Positions 26,773 through 35,142 of a DNA stretch of 64,000 bases are shown piece after piece. The notes below the pieces were generated by a model. It worked only from the letters and a program-made list of their open reading frames with translations, did no database searches and was not told the origin of the DNA. This DNA is from Microbacterium sp. MYb45. GTDB lineage: Bacteria > Actinomycetota > Actinomycetes > Actinomycetales > Microbacteriaceae. Position numbers and translations under genes: made by a program. Each line of letters starts with the position of its first letter. Within the stretch, counting starts at the first letter, position 1. The DNA lies in assembly GCF_002979655.1 (NCBI RefSeq), contig NZ_PCPG01000001.1, forward strand, positions 682,001 through 746,000. The letters are read 5' to 3'.

Positions 26773-27183
26773 ATGAAGATCAGCATCCATTACGCCTTCC
26801 TTCCCCACACCGACGCCGAGGCCGCTCTCGCCTTCTACCGGGACGCCCTCGGGTTCGAGGTGCGCAACGACGTCGGCTACGACGGTCTCCGCTGGCTCAC
26901 GGTCGGTCCCGAGGGTCAGCCGGAGACCTCGATCGTGCTGCATCCGCCGGCAACCGACCCGGGGATCACGGAGACCGAGCGTCAGACGATACTCGAGCTC
27001 ATCGCCAAGGGCAGCTACGCGGCGCTGACCCTCGCGAGCGATGACGTCGACGATCTGTTCTCCCGCCTCGTCGACAGCGGTGCCGACGTCGTGCAGGAGC
27101 CGATGGATCAGCCGTACGGCGTGCGCGACTGCGCGTTCCGCGACCCCGCGGGCAACCTGCTGCGTATCAATCAAGCAGCCTGA
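26773..27183 (+). CDS. VOC (glyoxalase/bleomycin-resistance fold) protein
   Basis: 136 residues. Paired beta-alpha-beta-beta-beta modules: MKISIHYAFLPHTDAEAALA, the loop FYRDALGFEVRND, and in the second half SRLVDSGADVVQEPMDQPYGVRDCAFRDPAGN, of which PYGVRDCAFRDPAGN is diagnostic. Members bind or modify toxic small molecules, or act as dioxygenases; a catalytic metal set is not obvious. ATG 26773 is favoured over GTG 26764 by the leaderless promoter. It lies 27 bases before the UvrA-like gene and is part of the same unit. Confidence 0.85.
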   Translation: MKISIHYAFLPHTDAEAALAFYRDALGFEVRNDVGYDGLRWLTVGPEGQPETSIVLHPPATDPGITETERQTILELIAKGSYAALTLASDDVDDLFSRLVDSGADVVQEPMDQPYGVRDCAFRDPAGNLLRINQAA

Positions 27184-27210
27184 ACACTCTCCGATTCACG
27201 AAGGACGCAG

Positions 27211-29568
27211 ATGACCGACGACCAGCACCCCGCGGACACCCATGACCTGATCCGCGTGCAGGGCGCACGTGAGAACAATCTGAAAGACGTGAGCGTCGAC
27301 ATCCCGAAGCGGCGGCTGACGGTCTTCACCGGGGTGTCAGGGTCGGGCAAGAGCTCGCTCGTCTTCGACACGATCGCCGCCGAGTCTCGGCGCATGATCG
27401 ATGAGACTTACAGCGCGTTCGTGCAGGGGTTCATGCCGTCGGTGCCGCGCCCGGATGTCGACGTCCTGGAGGGACTGACCACCGCGATCATCGTCGACCA
27501 GGAGCGTCTCGGCGCGAACCCGCGGTCGACCGTCGGTACCGTCACCGATGCGAACGCGATGCTCCGCATCCTGTTCAGCAAGCTCGGCCAGCCGTACATC
27601 GGCGGTCCGACGGCGTTCTCCTTCAACATCCCCACCCAGAAGGCCAGCGGAGTGATGACCGGGCCCGGGGGAGAGAAGAAGATCGTGAAGGATGCGATCT
27701 ACCTCGGGGGCATGTGCCCACGGTGCGAGGGCAGGGGAGCAGTCTCCGACCTCGACCTGGCTCAGATCGTCGATGAGTCGAAGTCGCTCGACGAGGGCGC
27801 GATCATGGTGCCGGGCTACACCGCTGACGGCTGGATGGTGAAGGGGTTCTCGCAGTCCGGGTTCTACCCCGCCGACAAGCCGATCGCGCAGTTCACCGAG
27901 AAGCAGCGCCATCTCTTCCTCTACGGCGAGGTGACGAAGGTGAAGATCTCGGGGATCAACATGACCTATGAGGGTCTGATTCCGAAGATCACGAAGGCGA
28001 TGCTCTCGAAGGATCTCGACGCGTTGCAGCCGCACATCCGCGCCTTCGTCGAGCGCGTCGCCACGTTCGCGGTCTGTCCCGAGTGCGATGGGACCCGGCT
28101 GACGGAGGGCGCGCGTTCCTCGAAGATCGACGGCATCAGCATCGCCGATGCCTGCCGGATGCAGGTCACGGATCTCGCCGCCTGGGTCCGCGGACTCGAT
28201 CTTCCCGGAGCCGGACCGCTGCTCCAGGCGCTCAGCGCGAACCTGGACGCCTTCGTGACGCTCGGCCTGGGATACCTCAGTCTGGAGCGACCGTCGGGCA
28301 CATTGTCCGGGGGAGAGGCGCAGCGGATCAAGATGTTGCGTCACCTCGGCTCGTCCCTGACCGACATCACGTACGTCTTCGACGAGCCGACCATCGGTTT
28401 GCACCCGCACGACATCCAGCGCATGAACGGACTGCTGCTCCAGCTGCGCGACAAGGGCAACACCGTCCTGGTCGTCGAACACAAACCGGAGACCATCGCG
28501 ATCGGGGACCATGTCGTCGATCTGGGTCCGGGCGCGGGAAGCGCCGGTGGAGAGATCTGCTTCGAAGGCACGGTCGAGGGATTGAAGGCGAGCGGCACCA
28601 AGACGGGAGACCACCTCGATGACCGGGCGCAGCTGAAGGATGCTGTGCGGTCGGCATCGGGGGCGATCGAGGTGCGTGGCGCCACGGCCAACAACCTGCA
28701 GAACGTCGATGTCGACATCCCCACCGGTGTCCTCACTGTCGTGACCGGCGTCGCCGGGTCGGGAAAGAGCTCGCTCATCCACGGCTCGGTGTCGAAGCGC
28801 GACGGAGTCGTGGCGATCGATCAGGCCGCGATCAAGGGCTCCCGGCGGAGCAACCCGGCGACGTACACGGGGCTGCTCGAGCCGATCAGAAAGGCGTTCG
28901 CGAAGGCGAACGGTGTGAAGCCCGCCCTGTTCAGTGCCAACTCCGAGGGAGCCTGCCCCTCGTGCAAGGGCGCGGGTGTCATCATCACCGAGCTCGGATT
29001 CATGGACACGATCGAGACCCCGTGCGAGGACTGCGGCGGCAAGCGCTTCCAAGCAGGCGTCCTGGAGTACAAGCTCGCGGGCAAGGACATCACCGAGGTT
29101 CTCGATCTCCCGGTCGCCGAGGCGCGAGTGTTCTTCAGCGAAGGGGAGTCCACGCTCCCCGCCGCCACGGCGATCCTCGGCCGCATGGAAGACGTGGGGC
29201 TCGGCTACCTGTCGCTCGGGCAGCCGCTGTCCACGCTGTCGGGCGGCGAACGCCAGCGGATCAAACTCGCGATCCAGATGGGGGAGAAGGGCGACGTCTA
29301 TGTGCTCGACGAGCCGACGACCGGCCTGCACCTCGCAGACGTCGACAAGATCCTCGGATTGCTGGATCGACTCGTCGACTCAGGGAAGACCGTGATCGTC
29401 ATCGAGCACCACCAGGCCGTCATGGCGCATGCCGACTGGATCATCGACATCGGCCCTGGCGCCGGCCACGATGGCGGACGGGTCGTCTTCGAGGGAGCGC
29501 CGAAGGATCTGGTATCCCAGAAGTCGACAGTGACGGGGGAGCACCTCGCGGAGTACGTCGGCGCCTGA
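27211..29568 (+). CDS. UvrA-like ABC ATPase (short paralogue)
   Basis: 785 residues, about 170 fewer than repair UvrA. Two ABC cassettes: Walker A GVSGSGKSS (residues 41-49) and GVAGSGKSS, signatures LSGGEAQRIK and LSGGERQRIK, Walker B VFDEPTIGLHP and VLDEPTTGLH. Zinc-type Cys pairs CPRCEGRG, CPECDGTRL, CPSCKGAG and CEDCGGKRF are kept. The missing length corresponds to the UvrB-binding region, so it probably does not start nucleotide excision repair; such paralogues occur in drug-resistance settings (DrrC-like). Ribosome site GAAGGA precedes the ATG. Upstream partners: AraC regulator and VOC protein. Confidence 0.88.
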   Translation: MTDDQHPADTHDLIRVQGARENNLKDVSVDIPKRRLTVFTGVSGSGKSSLVFDTIAAESRRMIDETYSAFVQGFMPSVPRPDVDVLEGLTTAIIVDQERLGANPRSTVGTVTDANAMLRILFSKLGQPYIGGPTAFSFNIPTQKASGVMTGPGGEKKIVKDAIYLGGMCPRCEGRGAVSDLDLAQIVDESKSLDEGAIMVPGYTADGWMVKGFSQSGFYPADKPIAQFTEKQRHLFLYGEVTKVKISGINMTYEGLIPKITKAMLSKDLDALQPHIRAFVERVATFAVCPECDGTRLTEGARSSKIDGISIADACRMQVTDLAAWVRGLDLPGAGPLLQALSANLDAFVTLGLGYLSLERPSGTLSGGEAQRIKMLRHLGSSLTDITYVFDEPTIGLHPHDIQRMNGLLLQLRDKGNTVLVVEHKPETIAIGDHVVDLGPGAGSAGGEICFEGTVEGLKASGTKTGDHLDDRAQLKDAVRSASGAIEVRGATANNLQNVDVDIPTGVLTVVTGVAGSGKSSLIHGSVSKRDGVVAIDQAAIKGSRRSNPATYTGLLEPIRKAFAKANGVKPALFSANSEGACPSCKGAGVIITELGFMDTIETPCEDCGGKRFQAGVLEYKLAGKDITEVLDLPVAEARVFFSEGESTLPAATAILGRMEDVGLGYLSLGQPLSTLSGGERQRIKLAIQMGEKGDVYVLDEPTTGLHLADVDKILGLLDRLVDSGKTVIVIEHHQAVMAHADWIIDIGPGAGHDGGRVVFEGAPKDLVSQKSTVTGEHLAEYVGA

Positions 29569-29582
29569 GCCGATGAGTGCGA

Positions 29583-30296
29583 TCAGGTTCGCGGAACCGC
29601 GCCCCGCCACGTCGTGATCGCAGTGCGCGTCTCATGGTCGAGGCCGGCTTCCGTGAACCAGTCGTCGATGCGAAGGTTCTCGTACATGTCGCGGAACGCC
29701 GAATCGGGTGTGTGCCCGAAACGGCCGAGGATCTGGTGTCTTTCCTCGACCTCGAACGAGCGCCGGTGCAGGAGCGCCATCCGTTCGGCGTTCGCGAACG
29801 ATCCCATGTAGTCGCGAACAGCTGCATCGCTGGTGACGTCGAGCGCACGGAGGAGCACCGCGGCTACGAGCCCCGTTCTGTCCCACCCGGCAGAGCAGTG
29901 GAAGAGGATCGCACCATCGTCGGCGGATGCCATCGCGGTGAGCACCTCAGCGAGGCGATGAGGCAGCTCTTGCAGATGTGCCAGGTAGTAGAGCGGCGTT
30001 CCCCACCGTCCGTCCGCTTCATAGGGCGCCCAGAAACCGACGTCGTCGCCGTCGAGGTCCACCCGTACGTGGGCGAGCGGAGACGGCACCTCGCCGCTGG
30101 ACTCGTCGGGGCGACGGAGATCGATGACGGTACGCACTCCGTATGCGAGCAGAGCCTCCCACCCGGAAGCATTGACTTCATCGAGACGTTCGGCGCGAAT
30201 GAAGATGCGATCGGGCGTGGTCGTTCCGTCGACGCGCTCGAGCCCACCGAGATCCCGGGCGTTGGCCAGGCCGTTGATGGTGAGGGCGGGCTTCAT
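29583..30296 (-). CDS. Tyrosine-protein phosphatase (Y_phosphatase3 type)
   Basis: 237 residues. The P-loop HCSAGWDRTG is the CX5R active site (Cys and Arg), and NARDLGG near the N-terminus is the family's first block; the general acid is probably in the DLDGDD region. The family resembles M. tuberculosis PtpB and may act on phosphotyrosine or phosphoinositides. The ATG at 30296 lies seven bases after GAGGAT, a weak -10; an ATG three codons earlier falls in that element. It converges with the UvrA-like gene, 14 bases between stops. Confidence 0.87.
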   Translation of the reverse strand: MKPALTINGLANARDLGGLERVDGTTTPDRIFIRAERLDEVNASGWEALLAYGVRTVIDLRRPDESSGEVPSPLAHVRVDLDGDDVGFWAPYEADGRWGTPLYYLAHLQELPHRLAEVLTAMASADDGAILFHCSAGWDRTGLVAAVLLRALDVTSDAAVRDYMGSFANAERMALLHRRSFEVEERHQILGRFGHTPDSAFRDMYENLRIDDWFTEAGLDHETRTAITTWRGAVPRT

Positions 30297-30325
30297 GCTT
30301 CCCATCCTCGCATCGGCCCGGACCG

Positions 30326-31849
30326 TCAGCCTCTGCGACGAACTCTGCGCACGATCAGGAGAAGGGCGCCTGTCAGCAGGGTGGCGGCACCGATCAGAAC
30401 CAGGGGAGTGGCGTCAGCGCCGGTGACGGCGAGTGAGCCGTCCTGTCCTGCCGGCACGTTCGGCGTGCCGGGACTGCCCGGCGTGCCAGGGCTCACGGGC
30501 GAATCGGGGACCGAAGGCGGGTCCGTGGGCGGAACCAGCGACACCGGGTTCTCCAGGCTGATCGCGACGGTGTTGTCGGTGATCGTGAACGTCGCTGTGC
30601 CGTCGCGATTGTCGGTGACGCCGGTACCGGTGTAGATCGGCGTTCCGTAGATGACGTCCTCGCCCGCGGCAGCAGCCTCAGAGAGTGTGACGACTGTGCC
30701 CACGGGCAGGTCGGTTCGTCCATCGGTCGCGCCATCCGTGAGCCCGAACTCGCCGGTCGTCGCGGAACCGGCAACGATGAACGAGTAGTCGATCGTGTAC
30801 TGAGCCCCATCGACCGCATTCGCGCCGTTCCCGCTCACGGTCTTGGACACATCGAACCCACCGAGACCGTCACCGTCACCGTCACCTCCGGACGCGACGT
30901 AGGTGACGGGGCCTGCGGTGACCGTACGACCGGCGACCGTCATGCTGTTGCCGAAAGCCTCGCCATCTTGGACGCCGGACGGAAAGTCCATCACGGTGAT
31001 GAACTGGTAGACGCGGTCATCGCTGGTCACCGGTTCGTTGAAGGTCACCGTGAAAGTGTGAGAAGCCGCATCCGCGACGAGGGAGTAGGTCCCCGCGCCC
31101 GTGCCGTGCGAAACGGTGTGCCAGACGTCGTCGCCCCAGTCCGAGTCGAGAGTCCAGCGTGCGGAGGTCGCCGCCGGATCGAAGGTGAGCTGCTCGTCGT
31201 ACTCATCAACGATCGTCACAGGTTGGCCGTCGGCCGACGCCAAGACCTCGGCCGGGATGTTCAGAGCCCACGTCATGGACTCTCCGTCGAAGTTGACGGA
31301 TCCCCATTTCTCCGGACTCTGGGGGAGGCTGGCAGCGTTGTCGCCCACGCCGCCGGGAGTCGCCATGTCGAACGTCAGGCCGTTGTCCGCGGTGAAGACG
31401 ACGGACTCGTCATCGAATGCAGATGTGAAACGTGCCTGGAAGTGCAGCGAACCGCTTACGTTCGTGTGGGTCTCGACATAGTCCCCGAGTGTGCAGAGGA
31501 AAGACCCGGACGAGACGACGCAGCTTCCGACCTCAGCTCCGTCGTCGTCCCGCAGTGCGAAGGACGCCGCGTACCCGGACATCGAATCGGGAAAATCGAG
31601 GCTGAAGGTGTCGCCCGCCATCGCGGTGTCATCCACCGCCCAGGTCGCTTCGACCGTGTAGGGCGTTTCCGTCATAAGGGGTGGCGCGTTCATGATCTCT
31701 ACGCCGGTGATCGCAGTCACGGGCGCCGCAGTCGCGGCAGCGGTGGCGATCAGCGCCGGCACGCTCCCTACGAGGATCGCGACCAATCCCAGGGCGAGTC
31801 GGCGTGTGATGCAGCGTCCTCTTGTCACGCGTGTCGTTCGAGAGTTCAT
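30326..31849 (-). CDS. Cell-wall-anchored surface protein, LAxTG sortase signal
   Basis: 507 residues. A signal peptide (LALGLVAILVGSVPALIATA, cleavage near residue 42) starts an exported protein. Residues 45-330 form adhesin-like beta-sandwich repeats (TPYTVEATWAVDDTAMAGD, NGLTFDMATPGG). About residues 345-455 match a DUF5979 repeat (FDVSKTVSGNG, DLPVGTVVTLSEAA). A proline-rich spacer (SPGTPGSPGTPNVP) reaches the wall signal LAVTG at about 473, a membrane helix and RRVRRRG. LAxTG is the class E sortase motif. ATG at 31849 has AAGGA upstream; no sortase gene is in the window. Confidence 0.88.
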   Translation of the reverse strand: MNSRTTRVTRGRCITRRLALGLVAILVGSVPALIATAAATAAPVTAITGVEIMNAPPLMTETPYTVEATWAVDDTAMAGDTFSLDFPDSMSGYAASFALRDDDGAEVGSCVVSSGSFLCTLGDYVETHTNVSGSLHFQARFTSAFDDESVVFTADNGLTFDMATPGGVGDNAASLPQSPEKWGSVNFDGESMTWALNIPAEVLASADGQPVTIVDEYDEQLTFDPAATSARWTLDSDWGDDVWHTVSHGTGAGTYSLVADAASHTFTVTFNEPVTSDDRVYQFITVMDFPSGVQDGEAFGNSMTVAGRTVTAGPVTYVASGGDGDGDGLGGFDVSKTVSGNGANAVDGAQYTIDYSFIVAGSATTGEFGLTDGATDGRTDLPVGTVVTLSEAAAAGEDVIYGTPIYTGTGVTDNRDGTATFTITDNTVAISLENPVSLVPPTDPPSVPDSPVSPGTPGSPGTPNVPAGQDGSLAVTGADATPLVLIGAATLLTGALLLIVRRVRRRG

Positions 31850-31896
31850 CGGTGTCCTTCGCTCGAGGGGATCAGCTGGTCGTCGTCGTGACCAGC

Positions 31897-31902
31897 ATCG
31901 TA
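31897..31902 (-). promoter_or_regulatory. Proximal -10 element for the surface protein gene
   Basis: Minus-strand TACGAT; a start near 31890 would give a 41-base leader that includes the small GCTGGTC hairpin. Confidence 0.3.
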
Positions 31903-32212
31903 TCGCGTAACATCTTACATATGACGGCATTGATGCCGAGCGCGAGGACATGGTCGGCAAGCGCGTGGGGCTGCGACGTGGGGTCCGGGCGTGTTGCGTA
32001 TGGGAATACGAGCAATCCGCAGGAAAGGTTGCGTCGCTCGCGACAAGGTAACTGCGAAGTCGACAAGTCGACGCCGATACCGGGTTCCGTCTCCGGGGCG
32101 ATCGGATGCGGGGGTTGCATGTGGCCTGAACTCGGCGGCGCGTGTCGGCTGAGCCTCGTGAGGTCTTCCTGCGCCATCGGCGCTCGATCTCCTGGAGCAC
32201 GGTCTCGGTTGA

Positions 32213-32241
32213 TCTATAGCCGATAATGCACATTATGTCAG
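32213..32241 (-). promoter_or_regulatory. Distal sigma70-like promoter with palindrome in the spacer
   Basis: On the minus strand: -35 CTGACA (five of six consensus bases), a 17-base spacer, and -10 TATAGA. The spacer holds the inverted repeat ATAATG-TG-CATTAT (32223-32236), placed as an operator would be. Transcription would begin about 357 bases before the surface-protein ATG. Confidence 0.45.
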
Positions 32242-32324
32242 ATGGCGTCAGGATGGCCACCGCCGGCTCAGCCAGCGCTCCTCTGATTCGCGGTAGAGGC
32301 ATCCCCCCTGAGCGGGACGTGAAT

Positions 32325-32693
32325 CTACTGCGCGGACCAGACCCCGAGCTCGTTGCCGCTCGGGTCGGAGAAATGCAGACGTCGACCGCCGGGGAACGCG
32401 TACGGGTCTTGCAGAATCGTGCCACCGGCGGCGATGATGCCGCTCATCGTCGCGTCGAGGTCGTCCGAGTAGAGCAGTACCAGCGGGCCTCCGGCCGGAC
32501 GCGGCTCGTCGGCGAGCAGGAGCCCACCGACCTCGCTGCCGTCACCTCGCGGCGACATGATGCCGGCATAGCCCGGCCCGTAGTCGGTGAAGCTCCACGC
32601 GAACGCCTCGGCGAAGAACCGCTTCGATGCTTCGAGATCGGTGACGACGAGTTCGACGTAGTCGAGTGAGTGGTGCAGCGGTGAACTGGTCAT
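32325..32693 (-). CDS. VOC-family protein
   Basis: 122 residues with the glyoxalase fold: YVELVVTDLEASKRFFAEAF is the first beta-alpha module, RRLHFSDPSGNELGVWS the closing strands (FSDPSGNELGVW is typical, with a metal-type Glu). Probably a small-molecule binding or lyase protein; ligand unknown. Start ATG at 32693 lies six bases after TAGCGT. It is divergent from the MFS transporter, each with its own leaderless promoter within 75 bases. Confidence 0.88.
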   Translation of the reverse strand: MTSSPLHHSLDYVELVVTDLEASKRFFAEAFAWSFTDYGPGYAGIMSPRGDGSEVGGLLLADEPRPAGGPLVLLYSDDLDATMSGIIAAGGTILQDPYAFPGGRRLHFSDPSGNELGVWSAQ

Positions 32694-32699
32694 GGCGTC

Positions 32700-32705
32700 A
32701 CGCTA
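32700..32705 (-). promoter_or_regulatory. -10 element, leaderless VOC gene
   Basis: Minus-strand TAGCGT six bases before the ATG at 32693. Confidence 0.5.
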
Positions 32706-32754
32706 GTCGCCACCTCCGACATCGACCACGGACGGGGCGCCGCCGTCGCAGGAG

Positions 32755-32760
32755 TAGCGT
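32755..32760 (+). promoter_or_regulatory. -10 element, leaderless MFS gene
   Basis: TAGCGT six bases before the GTG at 32767. Confidence 0.5.
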
Positions 32761-32766
32761 TGATAC

Positions 32767-34092
32767 GTGCCGCAGGTCCCCCACTCCCCCGTGTCCACAC
32801 CAGGAGTTCGCGCATGGATCATCTGGTCCGTCGGTGTCGCGGCCTATGTGCTTTCCATCACGAACCGCACGTCGCTCGGTGCCGTCGGAGTGGAGGCCGC
32901 TGACCGCTTCGACGCGGATGCGTCGACACTCGCACTGTTCGCCGTCGTGCAGCTCGCGGTCTACGGAGGGATGCAGATTCCGATCGGGGTCCTGCTCGAC
33001 CGCTTCGGTTCTCGCCCGATCATGACGATCGGCATGCTGCTGATGGCGGCGGGGCAGCTCACCATGGCCCTCTCCCCCAGCATCGGTATCGCGATCTTCG
33101 CGCGGGTTCTGCTCGGTGCCGGCGACGCGGCCATCTTCCCTGCGGTGCTACGACTCGTCGCGACCTGGTTTCCCGCGCAGCGGGGTCCGATCATGGTGCA
33201 GTTCACCGGGATCATCGGGCAGACCGGTCAGCTGATCGCCCTGGTCCCCCTCGCTGCACTGCTGCATGCGACGACATGGAGCATCACGTTCGGCAGCATC
33301 GCCGGGCTCGGAGTGCTGTTCACGATCCTCGTGGCGCTCGTCATCCGCAATCACCCGGCCGAGCGCGGCGCCGACGTCACCGTGAACACCGACACGGGCG
33401 TGATCCGCGTCGTCACCTCCGCGATCGACACGGGCGTCGGCATCCGCGCGGCGTGGGCTCACCCGGGAACCCGCCTCGCCTTCTGGTCGCATTTCACCAC
33501 GCCGTTCGCGGGTACCGCGTTCGTCCTGCTGTGGGGAATGCCGTTCCTCACAGCGGCCGAAGGCCTCGATGCCGCACATGCTGCGGGGATCATCTCTGTA
33601 TATGTCGTTTCCGGCATGCTTCTCGGGCCCATCATCGGAGATCTCTCCCGTCGATTGCCCAATCACCGCTCGCTCGCGCTCGTGCTTCCCGCGGTCGGTG
33701 TGCAGATGGCCGCCTGGATCGCTGTCATCGCGCTGCCCGACACCGCTCCCATCTGGCTGCTCTACGTTCTCGCCGTCGCGCTGGCAACCGGTGGGCCCGC
33801 GTCCATGATCGCGTTTGATCATGCCCGCACCCACAACCCGAGCCATCGGTTGAGCACCGCCACCGGCGTCACCAACGCCGGCGGGTTCATCGCCGCTCTC
33901 ATCGCGATCTTCCTGATCGGACTCGCTCTCGACCTTCAGGGCGCGGGTACGCCCGAGACATACACGCTCGAGGCGTTCCGCCTCGCCTTCCTCATGCCGA
34001 TCCCCCTCTGGATCATCGGTACGACCTTCATCCTCGTCGAGCGCAAGCGGACGCGGATCCGGATGGGCCTCGACCCTGAGCGTCGTCGCTGA
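32767..34092 (+). CDS. MFS transporter
   Basis: 441 residues and twelve hydrophobic segments. The MFS signature between helices 2 and 3 is present as GVLLDRFGSRPIM, and the second-half copy as GDLSRRLPNHRS. ITNRTSLGAVGVEAAD in helix 1 resembles nitrate/sugar-phosphate type or hexuronate-like carriers (ACS or NNP groups) but the substrate cannot be named. GTG start at 32767 with a leaderless -10. Monocistronic; a fragment of an acetyltransferase follows. Confidence 0.85.
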   Translation: MPQVPHSPVSTPGVRAWIIWSVGVAAYVLSITNRTSLGAVGVEAADRFDADASTLALFAVVQLAVYGGMQIPIGVLLDRFGSRPIMTIGMLLMAAGQLTMALSPSIGIAIFARVLLGAGDAAIFPAVLRLVATWFPAQRGPIMVQFTGIIGQTGQLIALVPLAALLHATTWSITFGSIAGLGVLFTILVALVIRNHPAERGADVTVNTDTGVIRVVTSAIDTGVGIRAAWAHPGTRLAFWSHFTTPFAGTAFVLLWGMPFLTAAEGLDAAHAAGIISVYVVSGMLLGPIIGDLSRRLPNHRSLALVLPAVGVQMAAWIAVIALPDTAPIWLLYVLAVALATGGPASMIAFDHARTHNPSHRLSTATGVTNAGGFIAALIAIFLIGLALDLQGAGTPETYTLEAFRLAFLMPIPLWIIGTTFILVERKRTRIRMGLDPERRR

Positions 34093-34190
34093 GCGCCGTT
34101 TCTCACGACGTCCACCGCACGCGGGCTCTACGCCCCGTACGGCTTCGCCGTGCCGGATGATCCGAAGCGTTACATGGTGACGCAGATGAC
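34093..34190 (+). pseudogene. C-terminal remnant of a GNAT acetyltransferase
   Basis: Directly after the MFS stop and in the same frame, the translation contains GLYAPYGFAVPDDPKRYM, the typical C-terminal strand of GNAT enzymes (GLYxxFGFxP..PERWM). The rest of the domain is missing and there is no start, so this looks like the end left from a deleted gene. Confidence 0.4.
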
Positions 34191-34237
34191 GCAGGGCAGG
34201 GCTGACTCGCCGGCGGGGGTGGCGTCGTGCTGGGGAC

Positions 34238-35050
34238 TCAGCGGAGCAGGTGCTGCAGCGTCTCGACGATCAGCTCGACGCTCACGCGTTCGGGAACCTC
34301 TGTGTCGCCTGCTTCGAACTCCGCGAGCTCGACGCCTCGGACGGAGCCCGATGACAGAGCGGCGAAGATCGCCGCGATCTGGTGCGGCAGCAGACCACCT
34401 CCGACGCGGTACGCGGCCGGGATGTACCCCGGTTCGAGCACGTCCCAGTCGACGTGGATCCACACGGGCCGACCGGAGACGAGCTCCAGCACCCGCTCCG
34501 GTGTGCTCTCGGAGGGGGCGAGCACCGTCACGCCCGCGCCGGCGAGCAGCTCGCCCTCGGCCGGGTCGATGTCGCGTCCGCCGACAACGACGACCTGCCT
34601 CGGATCGAGCCCTGATCCGTGGCCGCTGTCCCACAGCCCGCATGCCGCCGCGAGAACCATTCCGCCCAGGTAACCGGACCCCGTCGTTTCCGGGGTGTTG
34701 AAGTCGCCGTGCGCGTCGATCCACAGCAGCATCGCGTCGGGATGGTGCTCGGCGACCGTCGGAAGCGTGCCGAGACTCGCCGCGCAGGTGTTGGTGATGA
34801 GCAGCGGTGTCGCTCCTGCGCTGAGGGCACTCCGCAGCGCATCGCGCAGTCCGGTCAGTGTCTCTTCCGCTTGCGGGAGCGCGACGGACCAATCGTCTTC
34901 CGTGCTCGCCGTCGGCGTTCCGACGATCTGAGGGACGAGACCGAGCAACGACGACACCGCCTCGCCGACTCGATGAGCACCGATGAGGGCGCCGTCGGTA
35001 CGGTCGGCGACGCGACCCTGAGAGACGATGAGCGAGTACGCGGATGCCAT
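34238..35050 (-). CDS. Arginase/ureohydrolase-fold protein
   Basis: 270 residues. WIDAHGDFNTPE matches the DAHxD metal motif and HVDWDVLEPG the later SxDxDxxDP motif, but the last Asp is Glu and the leading Ser is His. The first motif GGDHS appears as NTCAAS, replacing the metal-binding His by Cys. The protein may therefore bind one metal or act on a different substrate than arginine, guanidine compounds or formiminoglutamate. ATG at 35050; no good ribosome site. It follows the sulfatase-modifying-like gene on the same strand after 92 bases. Confidence 0.8.
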   Translation of the reverse strand: MASAYSLIVSQGRVADRTDGALIGAHRVGEAVSSLLGLVPQIVGTPTASTEDDWSVALPQAEETLTGLRDALRSALSAGATPLLITNTCAASLGTLPTVAEHHPDAMLLWIDAHGDFNTPETTGSGYLGGMVLAAACGLWDSGHGSGLDPRQVVVVGGRDIDPAEGELLAGAGVTVLAPSESTPERVLELVSGRPVWIHVDWDVLEPGYIPAAYRVGGGLLPHQIAAIFAALSSGSVRGVELAEFEAGDTEVPERVSVELIVETLQHLLR

Positions 35051-35142
35051 GCGTCCAGCTTTTCACTCGTGGGACGACCGACCAAACGGGCGATCACCGC
35101 ACCGTCGTTGCGTCCTCTGCAGAAATCGCCCGGCGGCGCGGC

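Larger units (their letters stand above)
31850..32324 (-). other. 475-base intergenic/leader region upstream of the surface protein
   Basis: No convincing gene. It is less GC-rich in patches than its surroundings. On the minus strand it carries a far promoter (32213-32241), a nearer TACGAT -10 (31897-31902) with predicted start about 41 bases before the ATG, and a small hairpin (31875-31896, seven-base arms GCTGGTC/GACCAGC). Short open frames here are arginine-rich and unconserved-looking. Confidence 0.5.

Noticed and set aside
27337..29331. A 664-codon frame antisense to the UvrA-like gene
   Set aside because: Codon-use shadow; low-complexity Asp/Arg/His composition.
31872..32177. Possible 101-codon gene in the leader of the surface protein
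   Set aside because: No ribosome site, no domain, composition like neighbouring shadows; left as intergenic.
34150..34701. A 183-codon plus-strand frame
   Set aside because: Only its first 20 codons look protein-like (the GNAT remnant); the remainder is antisense to the arginase-like gene.
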